From Xylogone sp. PMI_703 (lineage: Eukaryota > Ascomycota > Leotiomycetes), in assembly GCA_021399445.1 (NCBI GenBank), contig JAJTUQ010000009.1:637501-701500 (forward strand): a stretch of 64,000 nt of DNA, in the 5' to 3' direction. Position 1 is the first letter of the stretch. Every line of letters starts with the position of its first letter. A program made the translations under genes and the position numbers. Below, one piece after another: positions 33,908 to 44,963 of this stretch. Under the pieces are notes generated by a model, which did not search any database, was not told the DNA's origin, and worked only from the letters and a program-made list of their open reading frames with translations.

Positions 33908-35439
33908 TCAGAATGCAAGAATTAACTGAATTTTACCACACCCTGGAGCTTCTACTGTAGCGCCACTTCCTGACTTTGAAATATACTTATTTACTCAAAT
34001 GCACTATGGAAAATGTTGTGCCTTTACAGAACCAAAACTGTCTCCCCTGGTCTCTGAATTTAGTGGAATAAGAGCTAATGTTTTCACGGAAGCCGCTGCT
34101 GATGGATGCATCGATACCATTGGTTTAAAGATACGTAGAAATACGAGACACTATCGGTGCAAAAATACGAGATTCCGATTACGCCCTCACTCTCTCCCGG
34201 CACCCAAAGAGCAAGATGATGGAGAAGATACAGTAAATCCTGTAATACTTCCGGATACTATAAGGAGTCATTGCACTGGCTTCCAGGCTTCAGGTTTCCT
34301 TTTATCTCAGCAGAGCCAGGGTCTGCGCGTTTTTGAGTAGTCTCAATTGTGGGGTGAAAGTCTGTGGTACTCAAGCTCCCTTAAGCTTATTCTCCTGAGA
34401 ATTTTGTTTGAAACTGGTTCAACTAAATTCTTTGTGTGGGATAGCTTCATAATAATACATAAGTGTGAAATCGCTGTTTCAATATTGATCCAGTGGACTA
34501 AGCCCAAGGAGGGCTAATCAAATTTGCACCACCCGACGTTATACTGTAAACGGAAAATCTACTCCTGGATGCTTGCATGGCGCTAAGAACGCTTAAACCC
34601 GACGTTGCATGGGTCCCCAGCAGCCACCGGCAGTCGTAGCCCTGCCAAAGTAACCTTAAGTTATGTCTGTATTCTGATATGGGATAATAGTATGATGGTT
34701 CTAAAATAATGTATATCTGAACAGAATTAGAAAATATGCAAATTCCATCATTTTAGTAGAATCACCATTGGAGCTTAAGCTATGTTTGTGGGCGATGTGG
34801 ATGAGCTACTTTGCCCTAAATCGAAAATCACTCATTAAAGTATCTTCTGTGTAATCAGTCGAAATATAATACTTTACCACAAGCCCAATCAACACCCCAT
34901 CTGACGCCTGTGCTCTATCGTGGAATTGTATGGATAAGTTCCTCTTCAAGTAATAGTGCACAGATGTGGGGCGGGGGATTAATACTGAATGACAGTATAG
35001 TTAGTTACTATTGCGAACCTGTTGATCTGACATAATTTGTTTTGACGTGCTTTATTTAGTGGCTCAGGAGAAGGAGTGGAGGCTCGGGAGAAGAAGTGTA
35101 TGCTCGCTACGGCTGCTTAAGCCACCGTTACTAGATATGTACAGCTCCCCGGTCTTAGTGTATAACTAGATAGGTTGATCCTATTTTACATAATCCATTG
35201 CCATGATGGAGTGATTGACCTACAGGTTTCAACTTCTACGAGTACTGAATCGTGTCAACTTTGAGCTTCGCTATTCTACCATCCCTAATCTAAACTCGAT
35301 CCTGGGAGTTGCGGAGTGCATAGCACTTGAAACAAGTGAGCAATCCTCTCCCCCTTTCACAATATAAGCCATCTCGGGTAACACTGTGCTTTCAAGGAGT
35401 TCATGGTAACCTTTCATACGGTTCTCTGATCACCGAGCG

Positions 35440-37082
35440 ATGCCACGTCAATCTAGATCCTTTCTGCAAACTGATTCTCAGGCCACAGACAAAGAAGAGG
35501 TTCAACATCTAAAATCGATCGACTTACGATTCCTCACATTTACGGATTTCGATCAAAGCACAAATAGAGAGACCAAGAAAAGGGTTCGCAGCCATGCCAT
35601 GACGGTTGTCCAGAGGAATATTAAATTAAGGAGATGGGTAGAGAGGAACATTGTTTTGGATACTGCACCTCTTTCAGAATGGCATCCTGATCGACAAGAA
35701 GATCCACCAGATTTGAGCCTATTTCAGTCAGGTGTGCCAAATCTGAGCGATCTGGGAGCTGGACGCTCAGATCCGTTCACTTCATTTCCTATTGAAATGG
35801 ATTCACGATCACACGAGCTGTTTTATCAACGTATGTCTTGTACGGATTAAAGGTGATAGAATATCACTGACTGCTTTATTGTAGTATGCCGAGAGGAGTG
35901 TCCAGCATTGAAAACTTTGAACAAGATTGGATTTTTCCGGGAGGTTCTTTCTGATGAAGCCGCTTTTCGTCAAGTGCTCTGTACCTCATCGTCCCATTTG
36001 GAGAGATTTCGCAACCGAAACAAGAACCCAGAAGCCATAGTTCTCTCCACGAAAGCAATACGGTCGGTTCATAGAAGGCTCCTTGACCCAGAGCTGTGTA
36101 CGACTGACGGAATTATTATCGCAATTCTGACTTTCGCTCTCCACGCGGTTAGACCCCTCGCATCTATACAATGATTGGACGAAGAAGGACACGTTAGGCT
36201 AATAGGTTAAAGGTCATTTTCGACGACCGGCAGAGCGTAATTACGCATTTCAATGGTTTGGAAGAGATAATACGTCGAAGAGGAGGGTTAGATACATTAA
36301 TTTGCAAGCCGGTCTTGCGAACAGCATTATTATGGTACAGTAAAATTACTTGCCTTGAACATCCGCGCGCTCCCTGTTAATCGTCTGATAGGTGTGACGT
36401 GAAAAGTGCATTTATCAACGACCATGCTCCACGATTCCCGATTCCGGTCGACATGCTTCCCGAGCCCGATCATCTACCATCGACTCTCGTTCTGGATCGG
36501 ACGCTCCTCGACGCGTGCTACACAGGTGACATGATTTCCGCCATTAATGAGTTATTTGGTTTAATTCATTTAATGGCGAGCAGACGGACGACTGGTGGTT
36601 TAAAGCGTGATGAGGTCTTGTTGGTGGCTCGCCTGGTGCACAAACTACTCTCAACACGGCATGATAGCACCATCATCAACCCAAAGGCGTTAATGGAGGA
36701 GGCATGTAGGATAGGTATCTTGCTATATCTTGCTGGCATTCTACACGGGTTTGGACTCCACCTTTCATGGGACATCTATATTCTCAAGCTCAAGCAGACT
36801 ATCAAGCATCAGCATAACTTGGACCTGATGAAAACGAAACCCATTCACCTTTGGTTACTTATAATGGGTGGTATCCATGCTTATAAATACGAAGATCGTA
36901 ATTGGTTTGCATCGGAGGTGGCAGATAGATTCGTGCAGCTGAAATATAGAAGTTGGGATGAAATGATGACCACTGTACGCAAAATATCCTGGATTGAGGG
37001 AGCCTTCCAGGCTGAATGTGACCAACTACAGGCAGAAGTACTCTCGGTACTGGAGAGCTCTTATAACCTCTTCAAGCGCTAG
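35440..37082 (+). CDS. PF11951-like fungal regulator without zinc cluster
   Basis: Four exons (35440-35830, 35885-36147, 36213-36334, 36392-37082) give 488 residues, all phases closing. Near residue 30 FLTFTDFDQSTNRETKKRVRSHAM and a basic run (NIKLRRWVER) match the N-terminus typical of fungal 'transcription factor-like' proteins. Later, ITHFNGLEEIIRRRGGLDTL is the hallmark of the fungal-specific domain (GLxxIIxxRGGL). The C-terminal exon is helical (KALMEEACRIGILLYLAG). No Zn2Cys6 motif is found here or directly upstream, so DNA binding is not shown; such proteins may be cofactors. It is the nearest gene to the FMO, 1.2 kb away and convergent. Confidence 0.78.
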
Positions 37083-38317
37083 TTCTTGCTCCTAGAAGTG
37101 CTACTACTAAGAGTGGGAACCGGGTCTCTAAGATAATTGAAGAGAAGGTTTCCTGAGGAAAAGCGGACCCTCACTTGAAAGGAATAAAAATGCACAGCGG
37201 GGAACCTGGAGCTTGCAAGCCAATGGCGACTCCAAGACGGCGAAAATGGAGGGACGAGAAAGGGTGGACGAAAGAGATGATTTGTCTGGCACCACAACAT
37301 ATAAAGTATCGATGCAGTTTTAGTAGTATAGCTTGGATTTCATCAATACCAGGACAGCATATACACCCAATAGTGCGACTGTCGAGTGCTGAAATAGTTC
37401 TGCATCTCAAATTTAGATTTCACCCCCAGGTAACCAGCCATTTGGCTTTTTCTGATTGATTGAAGTTCCATTGCTAGTATTAAGCAAATAAACAGGTATC
37501 CTCCTAGTTAGACATAGGTTTTCTTAATATTCTTGATGAAATCTCGAAAAAATCAACAAAGAAAAGAACATCTATAAGAATAACGTTAGTGAACTGTCAG
37601 AGAGATTACAGTAACCATGAACTGTAATTACCGTTCACATACAGTCATTCTTACAACATTCGATAAGTGCCTACACATACACTTCGCTATACATACATAT
37701 TCAATATGGTTATGTTAACTCTTATTAAATGAGGAGTAATTGTGTGAAAGTGCCCATGTGTAATCTCCACTATAAGTTATAGCACAGTAGGGTAGAAATT
37801 CAATCTTGTCTCTGAGTTCCCACCATGTGGTATATCGGACCCACGCTCCGAACCACTAGGTCGGTGACACTTCTACCTTCGGTACACCTGATGATTGTGT
37901 ACAATTCCCAGCAGTCTGCAATACTTAGGTCTTCGTCAGAAAAAGCCCATGATCGTTACACATCGCTATCTTAATTTATGCAGGTGTATAAGAGAAAAGG
38001 GTATAGCATACCTTATATATAACGTCTAAGGATTTTTCAAACTTATATCTTCTTGACAACTTTCTCAAAAATACGATTTGTTTTCATGGCATTACAGCAC
38101 ATTCTCGTATTATTTTGTCCATGATTACTAGGTAAAGCAGAGACTGATTAGGTACTGATGGGTGAGTTTTTTCTACGCCCTACCCCACAGCTTCGTCTTA
38201 TTAAAAAACTTTCCTCTTTCAGATTATCATCTGCGTTTAATTACTGAACCCATAGAAGTGAAAGTAACAACCAAAGTTGTCTCTCATTTTGCAACATATG
38301 ACAAATTCAAATTGTAG
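37083..38317. other. Intergenic region between convergent genes
   Basis: The regulator and the FMO converge here. No gene seen; ORFs below 95 codons overlap on both strands without motifs. Confidence 0.5.
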
Positions 38318-40683
38318 CTACACAATAGTCTCCTTCGTAACTTCATTCGTAGTCGCAAGTCTCCTCGCAGGGGGTTCAGTGTATGCTGGTAACGTCACAC
38401 CGATCAGGGCTAATTTGATCTGCAATGCAACAAATCGTGAATAGTATCTGGCGACACCGATCGCTCCTCCAACATACCAGACTCCCGGATCTGCAGTACT
38501 GAATCAGTGCACGGTTGAAGATTAGGAATCCCTGTTGGACTCACGTCCTGTATTTTTGAAAGCACCCCTTATCTCTCCCTCTGAATCCAGCTCCCAAAAA
38601 TCCTCTAGTTGATTCTCAATCTGGGGTCCAACAATCGTGCCAGCAAGCTGACGCATGTTCCCAATAAATCCTGTAGCAAAGACAATTACATCTGCCTGAA
38701 GCTCTGTGCCGTCACTAAATGCGAGGCCATCAGGTACGTAGTGTGTTGCCGTAGCGTTTGATTTAACCTTGATCTATCACAGCCTTAGCTCTACTTCTAC
38801 GAAGAACGACGCTTAGACTTTACCAGTCCTTGTGATATTTTAGCGGATGTACCAACATCCATGTAATGTCCACCCCCACGCTCGTAGATAGTTTGAACAA
38901 TATCGCCGTAGCGTTCCACATTAAATCCGGCTCGTTCTAAAGCATCATATCGCTTGCTCTCTTTCTGTGCCATGCTATGGAGATAAAACATTGTGATCTG
39001 ACGCTGTATTGATAGTGGGAATGAGAAAGATGATCTATCTGCCAGATCTATGGGGACTTTGTCGTTATAGGAGGCTAGATTTTTTTCAATCTTTTTTCTT
39101 CAAATCTATTCAAGTGAAACTTACGAATCGTCATTGCCATATAATGCTCAACAGGCAAAACCCCTGCAGTCGGTCAATAATAAGGCCACGATTTGAGATT
39201 TTTAAACTCATACAGGTGCGTCCTCGCTGGACCATAGTTACTGACTTAAGGCCAGCTCTCAACATGTCATCTGCAATGTCGTGCGCTATAAATCTTTCAG
39301 AGACAGAAGCAGCACTAATTGTTATAGTACCTTACCAGTATTTGCCGATCCTATTACCAGTCCACGTTTCCCTTTCCAGTCAGATGCGGACTTATAGTCC
39401 GCAGAATGCATGATAATACCATTGAATTTCTCCTGTGCTTACTTTTTAGAATCAATGACAAAAATTTCTCGAGTTTGCTTACCCTATCGGTAAACTCGGG
39501 AACTAGTGGTGAATGGCTGGCCGCTCCCATTGCGAAAACAAGGTGATGAGTAGTCATGGTTAACTCCTCCCCAGCACGGTTTAATCTACAAGTCCATATT
39601 CTTTGATCCTCTGACCATGAACTTGATTGCATCTCTGTTGAGGTCCAAATATTCTATTTATAGAACGCTTAGCACTTGTTAACCAACGTGTCGTGGCTAC
39701 TTACGATGCCAAACCTGCGGACATGCTCTCGATGACCAGCCGCAATGAGTTCTTTGGTGAGAAACTCGGGATAGCTGGAATCATATGTTCTCCAGAATGG
39801 TAGGTGACCTAGACTAAGTGTAAGATTCTTAAGGTTACCTTTGGTGGAATATATTTACCATATTCTCTAGCGGTATGCACTGCATTAAACTATTAGCATG
39901 TGGCGTGTCTGCTCACTCGAGGAACGACAGCTTACGTTTAACCGAATCATACCTCGAGTTCCAGCTGTCTCCAACTATAGGGTGGCGGTCAATAATCAAA
40001 TATGAAACATTCAAAGCTTGCAGTCGACTTCCCACCCCAAGTCCAGCTTGACCCCCGCCAACTACAATACAATCGAAGTGTCGGAGTTCATTATGGGTGC
40101 TAGGTGCGTCATACACGACGCTGTTATTCGGACTCTCGTCGACATGGGATTCTAAGATGGGATTTAGAGCGTCCACATTTCCATAACCGCCAAGTTGCTC
40201 TAATATCGTGCGTAGCATCCATATTCTCCACTGACCATCTCCATCTGGTATCAATGACAGATAGCCTGAGCAGCTCAGCTTCAGCTGCGATGTCGTTGTC
40301 TCAAAAGTGAATCTAGCATCAACCCACGAGTGTTCAGCTCCTACCCTCACTATATGCGCCGTGTCTGGCACTGATACGAAGTTTACTGGGTTGTACTGAG
40401 TGGTTGTTGTTTCCCATGCCTCAAAAACCGAGTCGCCTGTGTAAAACGTTCTGAAAGTACCTGTCAGAGCAAAAGAGTCTCTCCACACAGCATTGTCGGT
40501 AAGATCTTCCCTAGCAAGGGAGGAAAGGACTCGTAATTTGGACTCCACCACTGCTAAAATGTCCACATCTTCTAGAACCTGTGCGTTCGGTAATAAGCCT
40601 GGTAGATCAGTGATCTTGGTTGCAGGAGTCCGCTTAGATGTTTCGTGGGTCTCATTTATTTTGGTAAGATTAGAGAGAGTCAT
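38318..40683 (-). CDS. Flavin-containing monooxygenase with NTF2-like N-terminus
   Basis: Ten reverse-strand exons (40683-39936, 39879-39859, 39808-39705, 39653-39483, 39432-39336, 39285-39214, 39163-39125, 39074-38824, 38773-38545, 38490-38318) close to 634 residues. Residues 40-180 resemble an NTF2/SnoaL-like domain. The FAD Rossmann motif is IVVGGGQAGLGVGSR near residue 210, then GDSWNSRYDSVKLHTAREYG. The NADPH site is GLVIGSANTAHDIADD, with VIVFATGF near the end and HPGVWYVGGAIG closing. This is the fungal YUCCA/FMO-like group using FAD, NADPH and O2 to oxygenate small molecules. Substrate is unknown. A TATA-like box sits about 95 nt upstream. Despite many introns, no stop or frameshift is found, in contrast to its neighbours. 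Confidence 0.9.
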
Positions 40684-40776
40684 AGCTGTTTCTTGCCGGC
40701 TGAAAAGCCGTATGATTCTGTCAATTTGAGTAACACAGACAATAATGATTAGTTATAGTCTGCCCGCCCAGACGCT

Positions 40777-40784
40777 CTTTATAC
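40777..40784 (-). promoter_or_regulatory. TATA-like box of the FMO gene
   Basis: Reverse-strand gtataaag, about 95 nt upstream of the ATG at 40683. Sequence match only. Confidence 0.4.
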
Positions 40785-41919
40785 TCCGCTTATAGTGCAA
40801 TGAACCAATAGAACTCTTTAGGCAGATCGTGTGCGTACGCCTATGCATTCCCACAGGTACCTTTACAGCACAGCCCCTTTCGGAGTGATTGCACTCGTTG
40901 CCGCACTGTTCATCAAGGATGCTAGCCAATTATTTCCGGGGGAACCAACGGAAACATCATAGGCACAGACTATCTCCGGTGAAGTTGCGGGCATTACGGT
41001 AATGTGGATTTGTAAACCTGCCGACTCCACACCTGAGTCTCTTACTACGTATTATGGAACTCGTTGAACCAACTATCGGCATTGAATAAAATGGGATTGA
41101 TCACCGCTGCTTCTGGCTTAGTAGAAATACAGCTTTCCTTAGTAAAATTATATTAATATATCTCGATTACTTGCCGATGAAGCAGAGCCTTTCTGTTACT
41201 ATACCGGATGCAAGATGCACACATTTGTATATCAAGAATACAACGGTCCGGTGGATTAAGAATAGACTATTCGACATGTCGAGATAGACGTTTTCAGTGA
41301 GAGGGGATGTTACCAGACCGTTGAAAATGCTTCAGTTCAGACAGAGTTATGTGGAACATTCCATTCTGGGTCATCCAGTGTTTAGCTAGCTGGCAGAATG
41401 GGTAGATTAACAATGGAATTATAAGCTGATTCGGCTAAACTTAAAATCGCAAATGTACCCTTGATGTTGCATTACTATAGAGGATTCGGGTGTTACATTT
41501 TGTGGATACACTTACTGTGGAATCAGCTCAACCACACACCTAAGTTAAGTCAATTGTACGGATCCGTAACGATGATTGAGATAAAGTATATCCTACTCGG
41601 TTGGCCCACTATAGTTCACCGCAAATTTGAGCGAAACTAACTACTCACTCCTGAGAGAAATATTAGTGACATATACGAAGTATGCAGTTAGTTACTAGTT
41701 TATGGTTACGTCGCATTTAAAGCTTGCATATGCAGCTAGCGAGTAGTTCGCGATCCTGCTAGTCGCATCGGGGCGTGCGGCTGTGGCTGGAACAGATGCT
41801 AAATTTCAACCTTCCCCCCATATGTGAAAGCGGCTGAAGAGCCCGGAAAGCAGAGACGGAGAAAGACCGGGGCCTTTTGGCGCTAGAGGATGTGTAAATA
41901 TAGAATCATAAAGACCAGC
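40785..41919. other. Intergenic region, no supported gene
   Basis: No gene-like frame. A short catatgcagctagc string near 41728 recurs near 57339, hinting that more than the bZIP block is shared between these two loci. Confidence 0.45.
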
Positions 41920-42229
41920 CATATTCTAAGTGAAATAGTTGAATTAGAGAATGAGCACTTGAAGCCTACGTAGAATGTACAGCGGGCGTTCCGTCGGCGT
42001 CAGCAGGCCTACATCGAAAAGCTCGAGGCACAAGTCCGTGAGATGAATACTTTGGGAAATAACAAGATAATTAGAGCCGAGAGTTATAACCTTCGTGAAT
42101 ATATCATCTGTCTTCAATCATATCTTATTATAACGGAAGAGGAATTATAAGTCTAGTACACAGTAAACTGAGGGGTAGCACCAAGCTCTACGAAGGAGTG
42201 TGATAGGAAAGAAGAGAATTGATTACTAC
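41920..42229 (+). pseudogene. bZIP relic, copy A of an inverted pair
   Basis: One frame reads EIVELENEHLKPT, a TAG, then NVQRAFRRRQQAYIEKLEAQ and VREM, continuing to a TAA at 42148-42150. NxxQRAFRxR-x9-L is the basic region plus first heptads of a fungal AP-1-like bZIP. The segment is copied, inverted, at 57642-57954. The TAG ahead of the basic region and lack of flanking coding sequence make it a relic. Confidence 0.65.
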
Positions 42230-42297
42230 GTCTACTCTACGGCTCTAGCTATAGTGCTCGGGATCGGGGAAAAATAGTTCCGCACAGTAGCGCTCAG

Positions 42298-42740
42298 GCT
42301 AAAGACTCCCCTCGCTACATTATTCAACCCCGAACAACGAACAGAGCTCTTAGAATAAGGAAGGCCAGAATCATACCTGAGGAAGCAGGAGAATACTCGA
42401 GAAGATTAGACACAGCATTACCGGGAAAGCACACCCGAATACTGTACGACAAGCTCAACAAGAAGCATGTAAGGATATTAGCACAGCTACGGACAGGGAA
42501 GAGCAGGTTAAGCAGTTACCTCTTCAGAATCAAGGCAACGGAAACAGATATGTGCGTATGTGGGCAAGCGAAGGAGATGGTGGAACACTTCTTATTTAGG
42601 TGTATATAGTGGGAACGACAAAGTATTCCGTTATATGGCATGTTTACCGAATTATTTGCCTTCTAGTGGCGACAATTCGCACTGTGCAGTATTACATTGT
42701 CTCTTAGCTCGACTACGATAGACTTGAGTTACTACTAGTC
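42298..42740 (+). mobile_element. LINE retrotransposon relic, 3' ORF end
   Basis: A frame reads LPGKHTRILYDKLNKKHVRI, LAQLRTGKSRLSSYLFRIKA, CVCGQAKEMVEHFLFRC, then TAG. The pattern LRTG-x(2-5)-L-x2-YL-x-RI followed by C-x-CG-x(5-7)-ETVEH-x-L-x2-C is the zinc-knuckle-like end of ORF2 in Tad-like fungal LINEs, after the RNase H domain. Only this tail survives; no poly-A or target duplication was identified. Confidence 0.65.
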
Positions 42741-43949
42741 CCCTGGCGAGCTAGATGGTATACAAATATGTAACGCTCGGCCTTTCATCTTCGAGGGTTT
42801 ATATCAGGCTACGGCCCCTTGACATGGTTTACGCTGGTTCCGGCCGTTAGTTCCTCATTTAAAGTAAAGGCTGTCTGTTTTAGAACGTGTAATAAATTAA
42901 TGCGAATACGATAACCCTAGTTAGTTCCATTGATACTGTGGCGAAGGGGTGAGATTTTGGGATGCTGGCAAAGGCTCCAGTCTACCAAGATAGCCAAATG
43001 CTACAGACGGCAAATTCTTACCGTCGCGCTAGGAAGAAACTTTGAATCAAGCATCGTCGCCACTCCAGCCCTCACATGATGTGAGCTCTTACTATACCAA
43101 GTTTGGCAAATGTACTCTTCTCCGAGGTAAGCCAGGATGCCCAGTCAACTCCTTTCAGATCTAGTATTACCTGTACAGTACTGTATACGGCATATCATTA
43201 GGTGGCAAGGGGTACGAGCTCGCTTCTAACCATTAAGTGCTTCGTTCAGCGATCGTTTACATGGGGCTAGGATAGGAGTGGTTTGTATCCCATTGTATTC
43301 CGTATGCTAGTCGTAAGACATCATCATTGGATATTTCGACAGTAAAAGTTAAAGCCGTTAATTTTATGGAGATACTTGAAAAACCCCACGTCTCCTATAT
43401 TATTCATAGGCTTCTATGCGACTGAAGTATCACAATCGGCGAGGCCATAGACTGGGGCTATCTCTTTCACAGTTATTCCGGGCACCCTCCTTAGATTAGC
43501 GCCCAAATACTTTTGACTCGAGCAATATATAAACTGGTTTAGAACTCTGATACAGGGCGTTAAAGCAAACAGAACTTTAGGACACATGCTCATACTTGCT
43601 GGTGGAAGACAAATATTAGATCTAGTATGTTTTCTTCTGGATTATCAATCTGTTCTTCTATTGCTGGAGGAAATAGAAAGGGTGACTTTCCCAACAAAAG
43701 GCCCGGTTTCAATATATATGACTATATTCTGATTATCAATTTATGACAGTAGTTCAGAGTCTATGGGTAACGATAACGGGTCTCAGCCAGCGCTTATTAG
43801 GAATTCCTCGTTGAAGAACAAAGTGATAGTCACGACAATATCTGGTTACTCTGCTAGCGTTACCAAGACAACCGGGCTGGTAAGTATCCATCTCCTTCGG
43901 TGCATTCTCGAGCTGACTTGAAAGATGTCTCAGCAGCCAGGAACATACC
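42741..43949. other. Intergenic region before the velvet gene
   Basis: No supported gene. The reverse ORF at 43754-44143 overlaps the velvet start and has no motif. Confidence 0.45.
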
Positions 43950-44533
43950 ATGTCAACTGAGCCTATTGCGCTACGGCTAGTAGTGCAGCCTTCATCCAAA
44001 TCACGAGCCGGTGTTAGACTTTGGCCTCCAGTCGTTGGTATCTTTAACACTGACATGAGTAACACAAGCATGAGGAATATCCTATCCCACATCATTGCGG
44101 TAGCTACTGTCATTGACGAAAGATCTGGTAGAGCATATCCCACCCGGGAAAGGAGCTATAACGATTCTCCACATCTCTTAGGAGAAGACACCTTCAACGG
44201 CATATCAGAGAGCCACCAAAGCCACCAAAACGTTGTATATGTTCACTTTCCTTATCTGGTCATTAACACGCCTGGGAGGTACATCATCCGGGTGTCTCTG
44301 GCACAAAGAATGTACACACCGAGCGATGGTGTTTATGAATACGTAAACAGCGTTGACAGTCATACTGTCGCGGTTAGTGAAAGTTCAGCTGATATTCCCA
44401 ACCCAAGTAAGTCAACTATCTATCCATGCAAGCAAAATAGGATTAATAAATAATGTACACAGCTCCTGATGAACAAGACTGGCTGAGAGTGATCCGAGAA
44501 GATGGGCAACATATCCCAGAGTTCCCAGCATAG
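43950..44533 (+). CDS. Small velvet-domain protein
   Basis: Two exons (43950-44406, 44463-44533) encode 175 residues. The velvet fold is suggested by IALRLVVQPSSKSRAGV (LxVvQqPxxAR), WPPVVGIF (PPPivqL), HLLGEDTFNGISESH (LxGtxxss), VYVHFPYLVINTPGRYIIRV (fFvFpdLsVrxeGxyrLrF) and, after splicing, PTPDEQDWLRVIREDGQHIP. Velvet regulators bind DNA and coordinate development with secondary metabolism, usually as 300-600-residue proteins such as VeA, VelB or VosA. This one is barely longer than the domain, and the acidic/DR block between VvQ and PPP is shortened, so it may be a diverged minor member. Intact by splice phase. Confidence 0.68.
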
Positions 44534-44963
44534 TATTAATAATAACAGCTGGTTATCAAACCCCAATCTTAACTTGAATGAAAAATTTTTTGTTTGGAAA
44601 GGTGAGCAGAGCTGCTTTATTGGAAATACTGGGTGAGCTAAGGTGAGGCGAAGGTGGGAAGCAGGTGAATGGTGCGTCAGGGACTTGTTACAGCACCTAG
44701 GTTGCGACTGTTGTCATTGGCTAAAATTAGAACAAGTCCAAGATCACTGTGAGAGTCCTATCAAGTCCTTCTTTACAACACCCAACTTGCTCGAGCAAAT
44801 AGGGGTGGGGTATTATAGGTCGGCAGAGTCAAGAGGCATCCTCCATGCAGTATGTGTAGGAACGAGTCTACTGTTGTATTGAGAGCAAAACCTCAAAAAC
44901 CCTTTGGGCCAAGCTCTCAGCCTAACATCGTCTAACACAGACGCTAAAACAACTGAGCTTACT
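44534..44963. other. Short intergenic region
   Basis: Convergent 3' ends; nothing recognisable. Confidence 0.4.

Larger units (their letters stand above)
30341..35439. other. Gene-poor 5-kb desert with repeat debris
   Basis: No supported gene; all ORFs are under 115 codons and motif-free. Visible structures are AT-rich stretches (31600-31780, 33590-33720), the second copy of the dispersed 36-bp sequence at 33495-33530 and the degenerate 33-bp repeats listed separately. Probably old transposon sequence. Confidence 0.55.

Noticed and set aside
33999..34340. 113-codon ORF as a gene
   Set aside because: Lies in a repeat-rich desert with no motif.
38318..40683. FMO as a frameshifted pseudogene
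   Set aside because: Ten exons close exactly in phase and restore every expected motif.
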